Assembly: GCA_031549415.1 (NCBI GenBank)
Contig: JAVBPU010000004.1
Location: 248,001 to 312,000 of the forward strand
Source of the DNA: Limiplasma sp031549415
Lineage (GTDB): Bacteria; Bacillota; Clostridia; Christensenellales; Aristaeellaceae
Length of the DNA: 64,000 nt
Reading direction: 5' to 3'
A program made the position numbers and the translations under genes. Position 1 is the stretch's first letter. Each line of letters opens with the position of its first letter. The notes beneath the pieces are model-generated. The model was not told where the DNA came from and made no database searches. It saw nothing but the letters and a program-made list of their open reading frames with translations. This document shows positions 42,237-50,246 of the stretch, piece by piece.

Positions 42237-43520
42237 CTAGGACTGAATCCCCAAAATCCATTCATATAAGTCCGCGTACTCTTCAAAACGCCGGTCTTTA
42301 TCAAATTCCTGTGCCCTGGCCCTGCAGTCCGCCGCGCTTTTGGGCTGGGCGCACAGGCGGGCTACCTCCTGGGCCACCGCCTCGATGTTGCCCAGGGGGA
42401 CCACGCTGCCCACCGCCGGGGTCACGGCCTCCGGCAGGGCGGTGGCGTCATAGCACAGCACCTGGGTGCCGCAAGCCATGGCCTCCAGCAGCGTCATCCC
42501 CTGGGTCTCCTCATGGCTGAGGCTGATGTACAAATCCGCGGCGGTGTACAGGGCGCACAGCTCCCGCAAATTTTCGGTGCGGTCCACCCCGATGACGTTT
42601 TTGGGCAAACGCTCCTGCTGCCAGGGAGAAAGGCCCACCAGCAAAATGCGGTATTCGTCCCCCAGGCAATAGGCCAGCTCAAAAAAATCCGCCAGGCCCT
42701 TGCGGGGCTCCCAAACGCTGGCCACGCTCACCAACAGCTTCCGGTGTTCCATCTCCTGGGTCAGCCGGTGCCGGTCCAGCCAGTCCGCCAGATATTCCGC
42801 GTCCTCAAAGGGCCGAAAGGCCGCCAGGTCAATGCCGCTGGAAATCACTGATACGGGATAGTCCCGTAAAAAGGACTTTTCCACCTCCCCCGCCAGCCAC
42901 CGGGAGGGGGTGACCAACGTGAGGTCCCCCAGGCCCCGGATCAGCGCCCGCTTTTCCTTCCAGTTGCGGGCGCTTTGGTCCAAAAACAGGCTGGTGGGAT
43001 AGGCGCGCTTTTCCGGGCAATGGCCACATCCGCGTTTGTAGCGGTCGCAGCCCCGGGTGGTGCCCCGGCGGTGGGTGCGCCCCTCCGTCCGGGAGGCGTC
43101 CCCCTGGGCCATGGTGTAGTAGGCGCAGTGGCCCGTATAGGGCCAGCAATCGTGCAGGGTCCACACCACGGGCACCCCGGTCTTTTGCAGCCAGCGAAAC
43201 AGCGTGGGCAGGTGCAGGTAGTAGCCATGAAGATTGTGCAGATGCACCAGGTCCGGGCGGTACCGGTCCAGCTCCTTCACCAGCCGCCTGGTGGCAAACA
43301 GGCTGGCAAAGCCCGCCCGGTCCATGAGGCGCGCCCACAGGCCGTGCAGCGCCACGTCCACAGCATTGCCGATTCGCAGGGAGGGCACATCCACCGGCTG
43401 GTACCCGCGGGAAAAAGCCACCAGGGCCTTGTGTCCCCGCTGGATCCAGGTACGGCAGATGTTCACCGCGATCCGCCCCGTGGACAAGGTGGCCGTTACG
43501 TTGATGTGTGCAGCGCGCAT
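42237..43520 (-). CDS. Glycosyltransferase, GT4-like
   Basis: A 427-residue GT-B glycosyltransferase. The N-terminal acceptor domain has ATLSTGRIAVNICRTWI and DLVHLHNLHGYYLHLP (about 95-110). The middle has a Cys-rich insert, RGCDRYKRGCGHCPEKRAYP, typical of WcaC-like colanic-acid transferases. The C-terminal donor domain begins KLLVSVASVWEPRKGLADF (about 263) and carries the E-x7-E motif SLSHEETQGMTLLEAMACGTQVL (about 338-360). It transfers a nucleotide-activated sugar to a glycan acceptor; donor and product are unknown. It is a single gene between the repeat element and the lipoprotein operon. Confidence 0.93.
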   Translation of the reverse strand: MRAAHINVTATLSTGRIAVNICRTWIQRGHKALVAFSRGYQPVDVPSLRIGNAVDVALHGLWARLMDRAGFASLFATRRLVKELDRYRPDLVHLHNLHGYYLHLPTLFRWLQKTGVPVVWTLHDCWPYTGHCAYYTMAQGDASRTEGRTHRRGTTRGCDRYKRGCGHCPEKRAYPTSLFLDQSARNWKEKRALIRGLGDLTLVTPSRWLAGEVEKSFLRDYPVSVISSGIDLAAFRPFEDAEYLADWLDRHRLTQEMEHRKLLVSVASVWEPRKGLADFFELAYCLGDEYRILLVGLSPWQQERLPKNVIGVDRTENLRELCALYTAADLYISLSHEETQGMTLLEAMACGTQVLCYDATALPEAVTPAVGSVVPLGNIEAVAQEVARLCAQPKSAADCRARAQEFDKDRRFEEYADLYEWILGIQS

Positions 43521-43544
43521 GCTCTGATTCTCCTATCCTGATAG

Positions 43545-43570
43545 AAAAGGGCTGCCTTCCAGGCAGCCCT
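43545..43570 (-). terminator. Terminator downstream of rubrerythrin
   Basis: On the minus strand GGGCTGCC-TGGAA-GGCAGCCC is followed by TTTTCTAT. An inverted copy of the same sequence lies at 43718-43743, so the two flank repeat copy C. Confidence 0.7.
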
Positions 43571-43585
43571 CAGACCGTTGACAAA

Positions 43586-43717
43586 GTCCGTTTAGGGGCT
43601 GCCGCCCCTAAAACCCCGCTCAGGGCTTCGCCCTGAACCCTTTATTTGACCGTGTTTCACACGGTCAAAGACGACCTTGAAAAAGTATTTTCACTGAAAT
43701 AAAGCTTTTTCAGCAAG
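43586..43717 (+). repeat. Multi-hairpin intergenic repeat, copy C
   Basis: The order is AGGGGCTGCCGCCCCT hairpin, core GGGCTTCGCCCTGAACCC (43623-43640), perfect stem TTTGACCGTGT-TTC-ACACGGTCAAA (43644-43668), then a CTTGAAAAAG/CTTTTTCAGCAAG stem. It lies between 25-bp inverted arms (43549-43573 and 43718-43743). Same order as copies A and B, with different stem sequences. Confidence 0.65.
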
Positions 43718-43774
43718 CTGAGGGCTGCCTGGAAGGCAACCCCCTTTTGCAGCCCCATACAGGCCGCCTGCTGA

Positions 43775-44317
43775 TTAATAATTGGTGGGCCGCAGCATGA
43801 AGTAAGCCTGCGGATGCTTGCAAACGGGGCAAAGCTCCGGCGCTTTCTTGCCCAGCACCAGATGGCCGCAGTTGCTGCACTCCCACATCATATCCCCATC
43901 GCGGCTGAACACCAGGCCATCCTTGATATTGGCCAGCAGCTTGCGGTACCTTTCCTCATGGGCCTTTTCCACCTTGGCCACGCCTTCCATCTGGGTGGCG
44001 ATAGCGTCAAAGCCTTCTTCCCGGGCTTCCTTGGCCATTCTGGCATACATGTCGGTCCACTCATAGTTTTCGCCCTGGGCCGCGTCCTCCAGATTCACTT
44101 CGGTGGAGGCGATTTCGCCGCCATGCAGCAGCTTGAACCACAGCTTGGCATGCTCTTTTTCGTTGTTGGCGGTTTCCTCAAACAGGTTGGCGATTTGCAC
44201 ATAGCCGTCCTTGCGGGCCTTGGAGGCATAATAGGTATACTTGTTGCGGGCTTGGCTTTCTCCGGAGAAGGCAGCCATCAGATTGGCCTCGGTTCTGGTT
44301 CCTTTTAACTCTTTCAT
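43775..44317 (-). CDS. rbr: Rubrerythrin
   Basis: A 180-residue non-haem iron protein that reduces hydrogen peroxide in anaerobes. The N-terminal ferritin-like four-helix domain carries the diiron ligands in EANLMAAFSGESQARNKY, ETANNEKEHAK and the later EGVAKVEKAHEERY. The C-terminal rubredoxin domain has the two Cys pairs CSNCGH and CPVCKHP, ending QAYFMLRPTNY. The start is ATG 44317 after AAGGAGG; an in-frame ATG 33 bases upstream lacks a site. A palindrome ATTCG-N3-CGAAT lies just upstream (about 44343-44355) and could be an operator. Electrons normally come from rubredoxin or NADH oxidoreductases, none nearby. Confidence 0.97.
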   Translation of the reverse strand: MKELKGTRTEANLMAAFSGESQARNKYTYYASKARKDGYVQIANLFEETANNEKEHAKLWFKLLHGGEIASTEVNLEDAAQGENYEWTDMYARMAKEAREEGFDAIATQMEGVAKVEKAHEERYRKLLANIKDGLVFSRDGDMMWECSNCGHLVLGKKAPELCPVCKHPQAYFMLRPTNY

Positions 44318-44434
44318 AGTGGGATCCTCCTTATATAGTGTGATTCGCAACGAATTTGCGTAGGGAAAACGAGCTGTATGGGCATATACCCTGCCCCGTG
44401 GCCGTTGAAACGGAAAACCGCGCCGTTCGCGCCC

Positions 44435-45460
44435 TTACTTCCAGGTTTGGCAGAAGCCAAACACGGACCAGTGGTCGGTGTGCAATTCATACTGGAACAA
44501 GGGATCGGTCTGCTCTTCCGGGGGAAGCTGGCTCATGTTGTTTTTCAGCTTCAGGCCCTTCTCCACCCCTACCAGATGGTTGTCCGCATTGCTGTCGTAC
44601 AAATAGCGGTAGCCCTTCACGCTGTTGCTCATATTGCCTTCCACCGTAGTGACCTGGTACAGGCCGCCACCCCGGTCCTGCACATCCACCACTACGCCGA
44701 TATGGGTGGTGCGGTAGGCATTGCTCATGTCCGCGTAAATGACCATGTAGCCTACGGCAGGCACGCCGGAAAACCGATCCAGGGCCAAAAAGCCGTCATA
44801 TTGGTTACCCACCTGGCCCTCGCGCAAATACAGGGTCGCTTCCTCCGGAATTTCGGCGGCTTCCTTTTCCTTGATGGGGTTGTTGCCCGCGGCATTGGCG
44901 CACCAAATGCCAAAGACGGAGCACCAGCCCACCTCATTCTTCTTGCCGTAGTACCATTTGGCGTACTTGTTGTACTTGGGCAGCTTGGCCCGCTTGGTGT
45001 TGTAAAACTCCTGCAGGGCCACATAGGCCATGCTTTTGGCCAGCTCCGTGGGGGTGCTTTCGCTGACGGTCACCTGGTAGGTCACGTCCCCCGCCGCTTT
45101 GTGGTAGGTAATGGCGGCGTTGCCCTGGGAAACGGCTGTCATAAGCCCCCGTGCGTCCACGGTGACGACCTGCTCATCGGAGCTTTCAAAGCTGCCCTCC
45201 GCAACGGGCTTGGCCGCTGCCAGCTCCGCGTCAAAGGGGGTGATGTCCGGGGCCACATCCGGCACGAAGGCGCTCTCTCCGGGATGCAAAGCATAGGTTC
45301 CGGTTTCCATGCCTTGCCGGGCCGGGGTTTGCAAGGCCAAGGCCGCTGCTTCAAAGGCAGCGATGGTTTCCTCCTTGGTGAGGGCTGCCGCCCCCTCCGC
45401 CAAACCCAGGGCCAAAACCGCGACGATCAGCAGGCAGACCGCCTGGCGCAAGCGTTTCAT
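44435..45460 (-). CDS. Secreted CHAP-type amidase/peptidase-like protein with Ig-like domain
   Basis: A 341-residue exported protein. ATG 45460 starts a signal peptide (RLRQAVCLLIVAVLALGLAEGAAA-L). Residues about 85-140 resemble a bacterial Ig-like (BIG2) domain (VAEGSFESSDEQVVTVDARGLMTAVSQGNAAI). The C-terminal half resembles a CHAP/NlpC-type Cys hydrolase: GWCSVFGIWCANAAG (Cys near 178) and a later His in TTHIGVVVDVQD near 265. Such enzymes cut peptidoglycan peptides or amide bonds. The longer open frame upstream reads through the promoter and is not used. Exact bond specificity cannot be told. Confidence 0.85.
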   Translation of the reverse strand: MKRLRQAVCLLIVAVLALGLAEGAAALTKEETIAAFEAAALALQTPARQGMETGTYALHPGESAFVPDVAPDITPFDAELAAAKPVAEGSFESSDEQVVTVDARGLMTAVSQGNAAITYHKAAGDVTYQVTVSESTPTELAKSMAYVALQEFYNTKRAKLPKYNKYAKWYYGKKNEVGWCSVFGIWCANAAGNNPIKEKEAAEIPEEATLYLREGQVGNQYDGFLALDRFSGVPAVGYMVIYADMSNAYRTTHIGVVVDVQDRGGGLYQVTTVEGNMSNSVKGYRYLYDSNADNHLVGVEKGLKLKNNMSQLPPEEQTDPLFQYELHTDHWSVFGFCQTWK

Positions 45461-45490
45461 GGCATGCTCACCCTTCCCTTCACAGGCACG

Positions 45491-45519
45491 AGTATACCAC
45501 AAAAAATACCCTGGGGCAA
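45491..45519 (-). promoter_or_regulatory. Promoter of CHAP-type gene
   Basis: On the minus strand TTGCCC (45514-45519) and TATACT (45491-45496) are 17 bases apart, 31 bases before the ATG. Confidence 0.6.
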
Positions 45520-45533
45520 GCTGTTCGCGCCGC

Positions 45534-45562
45534 TTGCTCCGTTCCGCCCGGCATGGTACAAT
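45534..45562 (+). promoter_or_regulatory. Promoter of queH operon
   Basis: TTGCTC (45534-45539) and TACAAT (45557-45562) are 17 bases apart and divergent from the CHAP-gene promoter. The queH ATG follows 26 bases later with GGGAGG in between. Confidence 0.65.
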
Positions 45563-45587
45563 GAGGCGAATCTTTGGGAGGTGCGTT

Positions 45588-46145
45588 ATGGCTGAAACCA
45601 AGCTATTGCTGCATATTTGCTGCGCTCCCTGCTCCATCGCCTGCATCCAAAGCCTGCGCGAGGAGGGGCTTTCCCCCACTGGCTTTTGGTACAACCCCAA
45701 CATTCATCCCTACCTGGAATACACAGCCCGCCGGGATGCCCTGGTGAGCTATGCTTCATCCATTGACCTGCCCCTTTTCCTGCGGGATGAATACGGCCTG
45801 CGGCCCTTTGTGCAGGCGGTGGCGGCGGACCTTTCGGGCCGCTGCAGCCATTGCTACGACCTGCGCATGGGGTTGGCCGCCCGTCACGCGGCGGAGAACG
45901 GCTTTGATGCCTTCACCACCACGCTGCTCATCAGCCCCTACCAGAACCAGGAACAGCTTGTCCGCAGCGCCCAGGCCGCCGCAGACCAGGCCGGCGTGGC
46001 CTTTCTGTACCGGGATTTCCGGCCCCTGTTTCGGGAGAGCCAGCGCCAGGCCCGGGAGCTGGGCCTGTACAGGCAAAAATACTGCGGCTGCGTGTTCAGC
46101 GAGGAGGACCGGTACGCCCATAAGAAGCCAGGGTCCACGCCATGA
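45588..46145 (+). CDS. queH: Epoxyqueuosine reductase QueH
   Basis: A 185-residue enzyme for the last step of queuosine biosynthesis in tRNA, reducing epoxyqueuosine to queuosine; QueH replaces the cobalamin enzyme QueG in many bacteria. Conserved metal-binding Cys are in LLLHICCAPCSIACI (residues 6-20) and SGRCSHCYDLRMG near 83; the C-terminal YRQKYCGCVFSEED matches the family. Length is typical. ATG 45588 is preceded by GGGAGG. The stop overlaps the start of the following hydrolase gene (46142-46145), a coupling without an obvious metabolic reason. Confidence 0.95.
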   Translation: MAETKLLLHICCAPCSIACIQSLREEGLSPTGFWYNPNIHPYLEYTARRDALVSYASSIDLPLFLRDEYGLRPFVQAVAADLSGRCSHCYDLRMGLAARHAAENGFDAFTTTLLISPYQNQEQLVRSAQAAADQAGVAFLYRDFRPLFRESQRQARELGLYRQKYCGCVFSEEDRYAHKKPGSTP

Positions 46146-47107
46146 GCGGACGCGCGCGCTGGCGGCGGTCCAGGTGGACCCCTTGGCTTTGCGGCCTGTG
46201 CCTTTTCCTGCTCTTTTGTTGTCCCTTCCGCACTTTCCCAGCCCTGGCGGAAATCATAGAAACCACGGCGAAGCCCCAGCCTCCTGCCGTGATCTTGCTG
46301 GACCCGGCGGCGAAAAAACCCGCCCTGTACCACCAGGCCCAGGACTGGGTCTATGACCTGCTGGAGGTCTATTTCCTGAACGTGGGCAGCTCCGACAGCA
46401 TTTTGCTGCGGGTGGGCCCGGAAACCATGCTGGTGGACAGCGGCCTGGAGCTACATCACCAACGGATCACTGACTTTTTGGCGTCCCTGGGCATCACGGA
46501 GCTGACCTATGTTTTTGGCACCCATCCCCACAATGACCACATCGGCGGCTTTCCCGCCATTTTTTATGAGATCCCTGTGGGCAGCTATCTGCAGCCGCCC
46601 CTCTTTGATGATGTGAACGATTCGTGGACCCGGAAACTAACCGCGTCCCTCAAAGAACACCTGATTCCCGTGCGCACGGTCAAAAGCGGCGAGACCCTCT
46701 CCTTGGGCAACGCCAAGCTCACCTTCTACCAATGGCAGAAGGCGGACGCCATGATCAACAACCGCTCCATGATCCTGCGGGTGCAACTGGGCCAGCGCAG
46801 CCTGCTGCTGGCCGCGGATGTGGAGGGCGTAGGCCAAAAGGCCCTGGCGCTGCAATGGGGCCAGGCCTTGCAAGCGGACCTGCTCAAATACCCCCACCAT
46901 GGCCTCACCGGCTTGGATGTGACGTTTTTACAGGCGGTCTCTCCGGCGCTGGTCACCGTTTCCAACACGCAGGCCAGCATCCCTACCGCGCTGCGAAAGC
47001 TGCGCCACGACCGGATCCCCTACCTGCTCACCCCCCAGGGCACCGTTGTGGCGGTCACCGACGGGTACCAATGGCAGGTGTGGCAACTGCCCAAGAAAGG
47101 GGAGTAA
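46142..47107 (+). CDS. Secreted ComEC-like metallo-beta-lactamase-fold hydrolase
   Basis: A 321-residue exported metallohydrolase. A basic N-terminus precedes a hydrophobic signal (WLCGLCLFLLFCCPF...ALA). The metallo-beta-lactamase fold follows: VYFLNVGSSDSILLRVG and LVDSGLE near 95-105, the metal motif THPHNDHIGG near 127, a second Asp in LLLAADVEG near 225, and YPHHGLTGLD near 250. This resembles the C-terminal domain of the competence protein ComEC, but as a separate secreted enzyme with no channel part. A nuclease or phosphodiesterase role at the cell surface is possible but unproven. Confidence 0.9.
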   Translation: MSGRARWRRSRWTPWLCGLCLFLLFCCPFRTFPALAEIIETTAKPQPPAVILLDPAAKKPALYHQAQDWVYDLLEVYFLNVGSSDSILLRVGPETMLVDSGLELHHQRITDFLASLGITELTYVFGTHPHNDHIGGFPAIFYEIPVGSYLQPPLFDDVNDSWTRKLTASLKEHLIPVRTVKSGETLSLGNAKLTFYQWQKADAMINNRSMILRVQLGQRSLLLAADVEGVGQKALALQWGQALQADLLKYPHHGLTGLDVTFLQAVSPALVTVSNTQASIPTALRKLRHDRIPYLLTPQGTVVAVTDGYQWQVWQLPKKGE

Positions 47108-47115
47108 CGGGAATC

Positions 47116-48708
47116 TCAGCTTTTGAGCAATACGCCTGGGTTCTCGTTCAACCTGCCCGTGGCCTTGCCGCCCTCCACCACAGGGACACCGTTCACAAAC
47201 ACATGGACAACGCCCTTGGGCGGTTCGGGCCTGAGCACATTGCCTTCCAAGCGGTCCAGGTCAAAGCAGCTCACATCCGCAGCGTAGCCCTCTTTCAAAT
47301 ATCCCCGCTCCTTCAGGCCAAAGCGGTCTGCGGTGGCCCCGGTCATCTTCCGGATGGCCACGGGCAGAGGGTCTATTTTTTTGTCCCGGGCCAGCTGCAA
47401 AAACCGGGGGAAGGTGCCATAGGCCGCCGCATTTTGTACGCCGCTTTGCTCCACCCAGGCATCGGTCATGTACAGCACGCCGGGGTGCTGGGCCAAGCGC
47501 TCAATGATTTCCTGGGTGTAGTAGCGGTCCATCAGCACCCGGCCATGGCCCTGCGACAGGTCCACCAGCTTCAAATAGGCGTCTAAATCGCTGACGCCCT
47601 CTTCTTTGGCAATTTGCGAAACCGTTTTGCCTTCGTAGGCCCGGTGCTCCGGGGAAATATAGGCGATCGTAATGTCCGAAAAATCAAAGCCCAGCAGCTT
47701 TTTGGTTACGCCGATCTCCAGGGCCAAACGAGCCCGCACGGCGGCGGAGCGCTTTTTCTCCAGGGAGAGGGGCAGGTACCAGGTGGGCAGCACCACGGTG
47801 ATCACCGAGGCCCCGAAGGTACAGGCGTACATGTCAAACAGGAAGGAGTAGCCCTTCCCCCGGACCTCATCCATCATTTTCATGCAGCGGTCCACAGTGC
47901 CAAAGCTGCGCCTGCCTACAAAAATCAAATGGGAAAATTGAAGCTTCACGCCGGTTTGCTGGCAAAGGTCGATGGCCTCCTGCAGGGCCCGCAGGTTGTG
48001 GGGCGGGCCGCCAAAGGGCAGTCCATAGGAGGTGGACACCGCGGAACAGGCCCGGGCATGAATGGTCAGCACCTTGCCGTGGTCCTTCACCACCTGGGCC
48101 AGGGCCTTTAACTCCTCAAAGGGCGCATAGCGGCCCGGCTCATACATCAGCCCCAGGGAAGCGCCGAAAGCGCCCTGGGCCATGCATGCATCCGCCTTGG
48201 CGCAAAGCTTGCTTAGCTCCTCCTTCGTCAGGGGGCGGTTTTCATAGCCGCTTAGACCAATGCGCAAGGTGCCGTGGCCCACCAATGTGGCCAGGTTCAG
48301 CGGAGCGGCGGGGTTGGCCTGCGCAAAACCCTCAAAGCTGGAGGCGTCCCCCTTCCCATTGACATGGAACAGGCCGCCTCCCACCAAGCTCTGGTGGGGC
48401 GTGCCCTTTTCATAGCCAAAGGGTGAAAAGCCGCAATTGCCGCCCACCTGGGTGGTGACCCCTTGCAGGGCAAAGGGCTCAAAAAACGCAGCCCCGTCGC
48501 CCATAAAAAACTCGTTATGGGAATGGGCATCCATGATCCCCGGCGTGATAATAAGGCCCTGGCAATCCAGGACCCGAGCGTCCGGGGGCACAGGCAAATC
48601 CTTGCCCAACGCCGCGATGCGGCCACTTTCCATCAGCAAATCCGCCTGAAAAGGCGCGCCGCCCGTGCCATCATACAGCGTTCCGCCGCGAAGCAATGTG
48701 GATGCCAT
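47116..48708 (-). CDS. N-acyl-D-amino-acid deacylase family amidohydrolase
   Basis: A 530-residue amidohydrolase-superfamily enzyme of the D-aminoacylase group. The N-terminal composite domain is LLRGGTLYDGTGGAPFQADLLMESGRIAALG. Metal-binding HSH is in GIMDAHSHNEFF (about 57-68), GVTTQVGGNCGFSP follows, then TIHARA near 220 and FGGPP after it. The C-terminal RGYLKEGYAADVSCFDLDRL and VHVFVNGVPVVEGG are typical. It probably releases D-amino acids or acts on a related N-acyl substrate; relatives also include dihydroorotase-like enzymes. No signal peptide. It ends 8 bases from the convergent hydrolase gene. Confidence 0.9.
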   Translation of the reverse strand: MASTLLRGGTLYDGTGGAPFQADLLMESGRIAALGKDLPVPPDARVLDCQGLIITPGIMDAHSHNEFFMGDGAAFFEPFALQGVTTQVGGNCGFSPFGYEKGTPHQSLVGGGLFHVNGKGDASSFEGFAQANPAAPLNLATLVGHGTLRIGLSGYENRPLTKEELSKLCAKADACMAQGAFGASLGLMYEPGRYAPFEELKALAQVVKDHGKVLTIHARACSAVSTSYGLPFGGPPHNLRALQEAIDLCQQTGVKLQFSHLIFVGRRSFGTVDRCMKMMDEVRGKGYSFLFDMYACTFGASVITVVLPTWYLPLSLEKKRSAAVRARLALEIGVTKKLLGFDFSDITIAYISPEHRAYEGKTVSQIAKEEGVSDLDAYLKLVDLSQGHGRVLMDRYYTQEIIERLAQHPGVLYMTDAWVEQSGVQNAAAYGTFPRFLQLARDKKIDPLPVAIRKMTGATADRFGLKERGYLKEGYAADVSCFDLDRLEGNVLRPEPPKGVVHVFVNGVPVVEGGKATGRLNENPGVLLKS

Positions 48709-48727
48709 GTTTCTTCCTCCTCTTTAC

Positions 48728-48787
48728 AAAAAACGCCTCACCCCTGGCGCCAGGCACATGCATGGTCCATGGGGTGAGACGCCTTTT
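48728..48787 (-). terminator. Terminator of secreted-protein gene
   Basis: On the minus strand GGCGTCTCACCCC pairs, with a one-base bulge, with GGGGTGAGGCG and ends in TTTTTT. It separates the secreted protein gene from the deacylase gene. Confidence 0.8.
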
Positions 48788-48797
48788 TCATCAGCGC

Positions 48798-49913
48798 TTA
48801 CAGTCCGCCCTCTGGCAATGGAAAACCCTCCTGGGGGAACTGTCCTTCCACGGTCATTCCTTCCATAGGCTGTTCGCTCAGGGGTTGTCCCTCTGGGATT
48901 GGCTCCTCTGGGGGCTCTCCTTCCAGGATCGCCTGAGGAGGCGCTTCCGGCAAGGGCGCCCACGAGGATTCCTGCCCATGCTGGGGTCCCTGCTGGGTCG
49001 CCTCCGGCAGCCAAGTCTGCTGGGCTTCCATCAGGTTTTGGTTCCAGAGCGCCCATTGCTGTTGCAAGGCAGGGTCGCCGGGGTCATAGGTCATCGGCGA
49101 CAGGCTGGCCGGATCGTAGCTCAGCTGCATAGGCATATACAGCAGCACCGTGTTCGCCCCGTTCACATCCATGGGCTGGCCCACCTGATAGGCAGGCTCC
49201 GTCATGTACGCCGGGTCCACAGTCGTCAGGCTGCCCACATCCCGTATGCAATAAATACTGCACTGATACACATCCACAGAAGCCCCGCTTTGAAAGGCCA
49301 GCATCACCGTCAGGGAATCTCCCTGCAACGTCACGGTGGCCTGCCCCACCCAAAAACTGCTGCTGGCGCACAGGGGAATGACCATGCTGCCCTGGGTCCG
49401 AAGCGCGGCAAGGTCCACCATGGTGCCCATCAGCCAATCCTGTGTTAGGGCCGGGTTCAAATCCCGCAGTCGCACGCCATAGCTGCAAGCGCTATTGTCT
49501 TGGAGGCGGGGCTGCAAATGCATGAAGGGCATAGCATACACCCATTCCCCCACATAGAGCGTCACCAGGTAGGGCACCGTACGGTTGCCTGCATAGGGCA
49601 GATAGAGGGTGCCGCTGTCAAAGGTGCCGCTTTGGTATCCGTAATTTTTGTCAAGAATCAGCGTTTGGGTGTCCATCTGCATCAACGTGAGGCGCACCTG
49701 GGCCGCAAATTCCGGAGAATCGCTGATGTATTTTTGCACACAGATGGCCGCCGCATCAGAGGAAAGATGCTCCGCCACATAGTCATCGCTGCGCAACTGG
49801 TCCATATCCAACCGGTCTACGCTGAGAAAAAAGCAGTCCTCCGCCAAGGCCGGGGATGCCAAACAAAACGCTAAAATCGCACCCAAAAATAAGGAAAGCA
49901 TCCGTTTGATCAT
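48798..49913 (-). CDS. Secreted protein of unknown function with Pro/Glu-rich tail
   Basis: A 371-residue exported protein beginning with a signal peptide (KRMLSLFLGAILAFCLASPALAE-D). Residues about 25-270 form a globular, beta-rich domain with scattered Cys and aromatic residues (TLILDKNYGYQSG, WVGQATVTLQGDSLTV). The last 75 residues are low-complexity Pro/Glu/Gln (EGEPPEEPIPEGQP), like wall-spanning or extended tails. No sortase motif. AAAGGAG precedes the ATG. No family recognised. Confidence 0.8.
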   Translation of the reverse strand: MIKRMLSLFLGAILAFCLASPALAEDCFFLSVDRLDMDQLRSDDYVAEHLSSDAAAICVQKYISDSPEFAAQVRLTLMQMDTQTLILDKNYGYQSGTFDSGTLYLPYAGNRTVPYLVTLYVGEWVYAMPFMHLQPRLQDNSACSYGVRLRDLNPALTQDWLMGTMVDLAALRTQGSMVIPLCASSSFWVGQATVTLQGDSLTVMLAFQSGASVDVYQCSIYCIRDVGSLTTVDPAYMTEPAYQVGQPMDVNGANTVLLYMPMQLSYDPASLSPMTYDPGDPALQQQWALWNQNLMEAQQTWLPEATQQGPQHGQESSWAPLPEAPPQAILEGEPPEEPIPEGQPLSEQPMEGMTVEGQFPQEGFPLPEGGL

Positions 49914-50128
49914 CTTGGCGTAACTCCTTTGGTCCCTTCACAATTACCCTTGAAAAGGATACACTATCCAAACGGCCTTTGTCTATGTTTTCTTCCGCAT
50001 TGGGAATGTTTTTTTACGGGATAAAATTGGCAAAAAAGAACCGGGGGAAGGGGCATATTGATATCTTATGCGGTTTTGTTCTGCTTTTCAATAGGATTTC
50101 ACGATTGTAACACATTCGTAATAAACTC

Positions 50129-50157
50129 TTTACTTTTTGGAAATCATTTGCTATACT
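50129..50157 (+). promoter_or_regulatory. Promoter of peptidoglycan-binding protein gene
   Basis: TTTACT (50129-50134) and TATACT (50152-50157) are 17 bases apart in a 333-base gap between divergent genes. The rest of the gap is A/T-rich and holds no gene. Confidence 0.7.
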
Positions 50158-50246
50158 ACCTCTATCATGCAGGGCAGAGCGCCGCTCTCCCTATGGTTTG
50201 CGGGTTTCCCCGCATGACCCTCTGAATCGCGAAGGAGGTTTCCCCT

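Noticed and set aside
48798..49130. Plus-strand and minus-strand Pro/Ala-rich frames over the secreted-protein tail
   Set aside because: They are alternative frames of the low-complexity Pro/Glu tail of the minus-strand secreted protein.
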